Below the pieces are notes generated by a model. It saw nothing but the letters and a program-made list of their open reading frames with translations. It had not been told where the DNA came from and made no database searches. Shown one piece after another: positions 60,866 through 64,000 of a stretch of DNA of 64,000 nt. Source of the DNA: an uncultured Duodenibacillus sp. (GTDB lineage: Bacteria > Pseudomonadota > Gammaproteobacteria > Burkholderiales > Burkholderiaceae_F); NCBI GenBank assembly GCA_944390715.1, contig CALXQS010000004.1, forward strand, positions 62,001 through 126,000, written 5' to 3'. Numbering within the stretch: the stretch's first letter is position 1; each line of letters starts with the position of its first letter. Made by a program: the position numbers and the translations under genes.

Positions 60866-61336
60866 ATGTACAACCTCGGCGATGACGTCGGCAGCATCAA
60901 GGCTGCCTCCACCTTGGGAGAATTTGACATGAGCGCACACCTTGGCAGCTGGGTCGTGCTCTATTTCTACCCCAAGGACAATACGTCGGCCTGCACGCTT
61001 GAAGCGCGCGGCTTTAGCGCAGCCAAAGCCGAATTTGAGAAAGAAGGCGCCTACATCGTCGGCGTCTCGCGCGACAGCGTTAAAACGCATCAGGGCTTTT
61101 GCACGCGTCAGGAACTTTGCATTGAGCTCATCTCCGACAAGGAGGAAGCCCTTTGTCAGGCTTTCGACGTCATCAAGCCCAAAATCATGTACGGCAAACA
61201 ATGCCGCGGCATCGTGAGATCCACTTTTTTAATCAATCCGCAGGGAAAAATCGCGCATCAATGGCGCGGCGTCAAGGTTCCCGGGCACGTTGAAGAAGTT
61301 CTCGCGACCCTTCGCCAACTTAAGTCTGCCGGTTGA
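60866..61336 (+). CDS. bcp: Thioredoxin-dependent peroxiredoxin, Bcp/PrxQ type
   Basis: 156-residue peroxiredoxin that reduces hydroperoxides. The peroxidatic cysteine is Cys43 in YPKDNTSACTLEARGF; the usual TPGCT is TSACT here, and the second cysteine five residues on (E. coli Bcp Cys50) is absent, pointing to a 1-Cys mechanism or another resolving residue such as in SVKTHQGFCTRQELC. STFLINPQGKIAHQWRGVKV near residue 112 matches the family C-terminus. The start at 60866 has TTGGAG upstream. Confidence 0.9.
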   Translation: MYNLGDDVGSIKAASTLGEFDMSAHLGSWVVLYFYPKDNTSACTLEARGFSAAKAEFEKEGAYIVGVSRDSVKTHQGFCTRQELCIELISDKEEALCQAFDVIKPKIMYGKQCRGIVRSTFLINPQGKIAHQWRGVKVPGHVEEVLATLRQLKSAG

Positions 61337-61385
61337 TTCTTCCTTTTTTAACTAACTCAGAACATTTTTTCAGCTTGCTTTTTTC

Positions 61386-64000
61386 ATGTCCACCTCTTTT
61401 TTCTATTTGCCGGGAACCCGCTCTACCCAGTCAGTGAGCCAGTACACGCGCCGCAAGCGCACAAAGAAAATCCGCGAACTACTCGCTGCGGGACTTCCTG
61501 AGGCAATAGAGGCCGATCTTTTCAAATCCAAACTTGCCGTCGTCGCCATGGGTCCGGAGGATCTTCCCGTTGAGGCAAGCGATCAATCTCCGAGTCTTGT
61601 CTTTCGCAAGCCTGTTGTGTTTGCCTGCGGCAAACTCTGGATTGACGCTTCCTTTGACGAGCAGCCCGAGCACCTGCGCGCCTCCTTTTTCAGTGCGGCA
61701 GGCATCAGCGCCTTTGCCTTGCGCGAGGACTTCAAAGAACTTGAAAACGCCGTCAGCCGGCAAGTGAAGCTTCAAGCCGACGAAGCCGCCGACAAGGACA
61801 ACATCATGCGCCGCACGCGCAACCGCAGTCTCATGGTCGGACTCTCGCTGCTTGAAGCCTTTGCCGAAGAAGCCTTCCTTTCTCTGGGAGGTTCTTTCTC
61901 TGAGGTGACTGCGCGCTTTGGCAGCGCCCCTCATCGCCTGCCTCAGGCCGACGGCCTTGTCGAAGAGGTGCTTTTGGCCGCCTGGAAAAATATTCTGCAG
62001 TTTGTTCAGTCCGAAAAGTGCCCTGCGCCCGTCAAGCCGTTGGAACATCCTTTCGTTTCCTCAAGGCTTTCTTTGACGCAGACTTACGAATGGCCGACAT
62101 GGGTTGAACTTCTCGAACAGGACGACCCCGGCAGCCGCAAGCACGGACTCTACATTCCTGAGAGGCTGCCGGCCGACAAGGAATTTCCCCACCGCGTGCA
62201 CTACGATCCGCGCACATGGAATCTCTCAAGTCTGGATTCGGTGACGGCTGCCGCCCCTACGCCCATTCGCATCGACAGCAGCAAAGCCCTCACCACCCGG
62301 CACTACTGGGAAAAGCATGCCGAAAAATGGCCCTTCGGCGGCGTTGCCCTGTATGCCATGCACCGATCCGGAGGCATTTCAAGAGGCGGCAGGCTGCCGC
62401 GCCGCACCCACAACTTCTGCACCTGTTATCTGCCTGCGCCAGCCGATCCGGACATTTCCCCAAAACAAGCCTTGACAGGCATCCCGGCCATCAAGTCTCC
62501 GAAAAATACCAAGGTGGTCGAAATCTGCGCCGCCGAGTCTGCAAACTCCTTTACCTCGGCTTGGCTTGAGCTCAAAACGCCTTACGGCCGCGTGCACGCC
62601 ATCTGTTCATCCTGGCTCGATCAGGGCGAGATGCTTCGCCTGCACGAACCCTACAAGGCCGTTCTCGGCTTTTGGGTCACAAAAATTGAAAAAATCAATC
62701 CGCAAGGCGCTTCTTCGGCCGGCGTCTACGACATGCAGGATGTCGCTGACAGCGGTCTCAAAAGCGGCAAAATACTCATGCGGTTTTATGCCGGCAAAAG
62801 AGGCGAGCGCACCCTTTTCGGGAAAAAGCGCATGCAGACCTTGCTTGCCAGAATGCAGCCCGGCGACAAGGATTCGGAGATCTATCTTGCCGTGAGCGAA
62901 GAGCATCTTCTCGAAAGCGGCTTGGCTGAAGGAGACTTTTTCCAGGCGCAAGGCTACTTCATCGTCGAATCCTTTGCTCCGCTTGAGCCCTTTGCTGAAT
63001 GTCTCGGCGTGCACGAGCGCTTGAATCCGACGCTCATGGCTCAACATCTGCCCTTTGCTGCTTCAGGCAACTTCAATGAAAAAGACAGTCGGTTTCTGTC
63101 GTTGACCTTCAAATACGCCCTTGCCGACGACTTCGTGCACTTGTTGACCTTGCCGCCGCAAAAGGAACCTGGTCTTACGCAGCCAAGCTGCGTGCGCTTG
63201 TTCGATGAGATCCTTGCCAAAAACATTTCCGCCGGACAGCATGCGGCCTTCAACGTCATTGCTGTAGCCGGCCTCGAAGGACGCTTTCTCGCCCCCGACA
63301 TGACTCGGGCGGCCGCCTGCTGGTTTGCGCACCACGGCACCAACCCCGGCGCCTTGTTCCTGGCCGTCAAGCCGCTGCTGGCTCAATCCGAGCTCTGGGA
63401 ACTGGATCGGAAATCTCTGAGCAAAGTCGAGCAGGCTGTATCCTTGGCATCTCATGGCGAAAACACGCTCAATCCTGCGCGCGTCTTCATGGCTCGCATC
63501 ATCGATCAGGACCCCTTCAAACGAAGGATAAAACACAAGCACGCCCTGCCTGACTCGTTGCTGGACAAGTACAACGCAACCCTCAAGAACTACGAAATTG
63601 CCTTGTACCTGAATTCTGCCTACGCTCTCTGGGGACCAGACGTTTGGAAGTCAACCTTTGAGGAGCGTTTGGAAACGTACGTCTCGCGCGCTGTCGCCGG
63701 CGGCATTGCTGAAATATGCAACCTTATCGCGATGCTGTCGGCTGAAAGCGGTCTGCTGGTCACGGAATTTTTCCGCTTCTGGGCGCTGCCCGGACGAATC
63801 CATGACAACACCAGACGTGATTTCAGACAGACGGCACTGGCTGCCTTAAAACTTAAAAAATGGCTGAGCGAACAGATTACCTCTGCGCCCAATCACCGTT
63901 TTCTGAGTTCGCAGGCTGCCTTTGACACTTCTTCTCTAGGCTCTGATGAGGACGTACTTGAGCTTGTCAAGGATTTTGATCTTTGGGGGTATCTTGGCTG
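61386..64000 (+). CDS. Large uncharacterised protein (at least 871 residues; C-terminus beyond window)
   Basis: The frame starting ATG at 61386 stays open to the end of the window (871 codons), so it is a long coding region whose stop lies outside. Codon use resembles neighbouring genes. No signal peptide, membrane segment, P-loop, zinc-finger or repeat was recognised. The middle part (about 305-440) is rich in Trp, His and Cys: HYWEKHAEKWPFGGVALYAM, LPRRTHNFCTCYLPAP, AICSSWLDQGEMLRLHEPYK. Later parts look mostly helical. It lies 49 bp after bcp and has a T-rich, SD-less leader. The family is unknown to me and may be restricted to this bacterial group. Confidence 0.75.
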   Translation, partial: MSTSFFYLPGTRSTQSVSQYTRRKRTKKIRELLAAGLPEAIEADLFKSKLAVVAMGPEDLPVEASDQSPSLVFRKPVVFACGKLWIDASFDEQPEHLRASFFSAAGISAFALREDFKELENAVSRQVKLQADEAADKDNIMRRTRNRSLMVGLSLLEAFAEEAFLSLGGSFSEVTARFGSAPHRLPQADGLVEEVLLAAWKNILQFVQSEKCPAPVKPLEHPFVSSRLSLTQTYEWPTWVELLEQDDPGSRKHGLYIPERLPADKEFPHRVHYDPRTWNLSSLDSVTAAAPTPIRIDSSKALTTRHYWEKHAEKWPFGGVALYAMHRSGGISRGGRLPRRTHNFCTCYLPAPADPDISPKQALTGIPAIKSPKNTKVVEICAAESANSFTSAWLELKTPYGRVHAICSSWLDQGEMLRLHEPYKAVLGFWVTKIEKINPQGASSAGVYDMQDVADSGLKSGKILMRFYAGKRGERTLFGKKRMQTLLARMQPGDKDSEIYLAVSEEHLLESGLAEGDFFQAQGYFIVESFAPLEPFAECLGVHERLNPTLMAQHLPFAASGNFNEKDSRFLSLTFKYALADDFVHLLTLPPQKEPGLTQPSCVRLFDEILAKNISAGQHAAFNVIAVAGLEGRFLAPDMTRAAACWFAHHGTNPGALFLAVKPLLAQSELWELDRKSLSKVEQAVSLASHGENTLNPARVFMARIIDQDPFKRRIKHKHALPDSLLDKYNATLKNYEIALYLNSAYALWGPDVWKSTFEERLETYVSRAVAGGIAEICNLIAMLSAESGLLVTEFFRFWALPGRIHDNTRRDFRQTALAALKLKKWLSEQITSAPNHRFLSSQAAFDTSSLGSDEDVLELVKDFDLWGYLG

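Noticed and set aside
1..64000. CRISPR arrays, prophage genes, integron cassettes or rRNA genes
   Set aside because: No regularly spaced repeats, phage structural genes, integrase or rRNA sequence was found by reading the window.

Overview
The window looks like chromosomal DNA of a GC-rich betaproteobacterium, most plausibly an anaerobic or microaerophilic gut member of the Burkholderiales (Sutterella/Parasutterella-like; this is an inference). The signs are the rpsF-priB-rpsR-rplI operon, divergent rluD/bamD, the alaC-hom-thrC order, rpsO-pnp, and tpiA-secG followed by tRNA-Leu. An anaerobic lifestyle is suggested by a hybrid cluster protein, an octaheme nitrite reductase, a very large 2-hydroxyacyl-CoA dehydratase activase and two glutamate uptake systems. 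Almost all of the window is housekeeping DNA with closely packed genes and many clear intrinsic terminators.

Layout. 1-4.2 kb: a threonine aldolase (cut by the left edge) and a patatin-like phospholipase, separated by a 2.2 kb insertion element (969-3143). The element has 24-bp terminal inverted repeats and a 17-bp target duplication. It carries a C-terminally truncated IS1202/ISNCY-type transposase and two passenger ORFs, one a WG-repeat lipoprotein. 4.4-17.9 kb: gltS, a duplicated tRNA-Leu/tRNA-Gln pair, secG, tpiA, pnp, rpsO, a UvrA paralogue without the UvrB-binding region, a TDT-family transporter, leuA, an EamA transporter and a methyltransferase. 18-27 kb: a DUF748/AsmA-like envelope protein, then genes for nitrite and nitrosative stress (YgbA-like protein, hcp, ccmI, octaheme nitrite reductase).

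27.4-33.9 kb: rimO, pgeF and rluD form one leftward operon whose first start codon overlaps that of divergent bamD; then a Nudix hydrolase, smpB and a porin gene that appears fused to the 3' end of a MinD/CooC-type ATPase gene. 34-44.4 kb: an MFS exporter, a 1464-residue double activase protein with its own TetR regulator, tsaE-amiC, and PIN-PhoH. 44.5-50 kb: a DUF456 protein, dnaB, an AEC transporter, a decayed helicase remnant, and rplI-rpsR-priB-rpsF.

50.2-54.7 kb: tRNA-Thr, a DJ-1/PfpI protein, and gltIJKL for glutamate/aspartate uptake. The last is preceded by a perfect sigma-54 promoter and two NtrC-type enhancer sites, so it is probably under nitrogen control. 54.8-60.6 kb: a leftward amino-acid cluster (alaC, hom, thrC, a ureohydrolase, and a TenA-family protein with a Tat signal). 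60.9-64 kb: a Bcp peroxiredoxin and an unrecognised large protein that runs off the right edge.

The most unusual items are the insertion element with passengers, the porin/ATPase chimera, the exported TenA homologue, the Hcp lacking its first two cluster cysteines, the octaheme nitrite reductase, and the unknown protein at the right edge. No CRISPR array, prophage or integron was seen.
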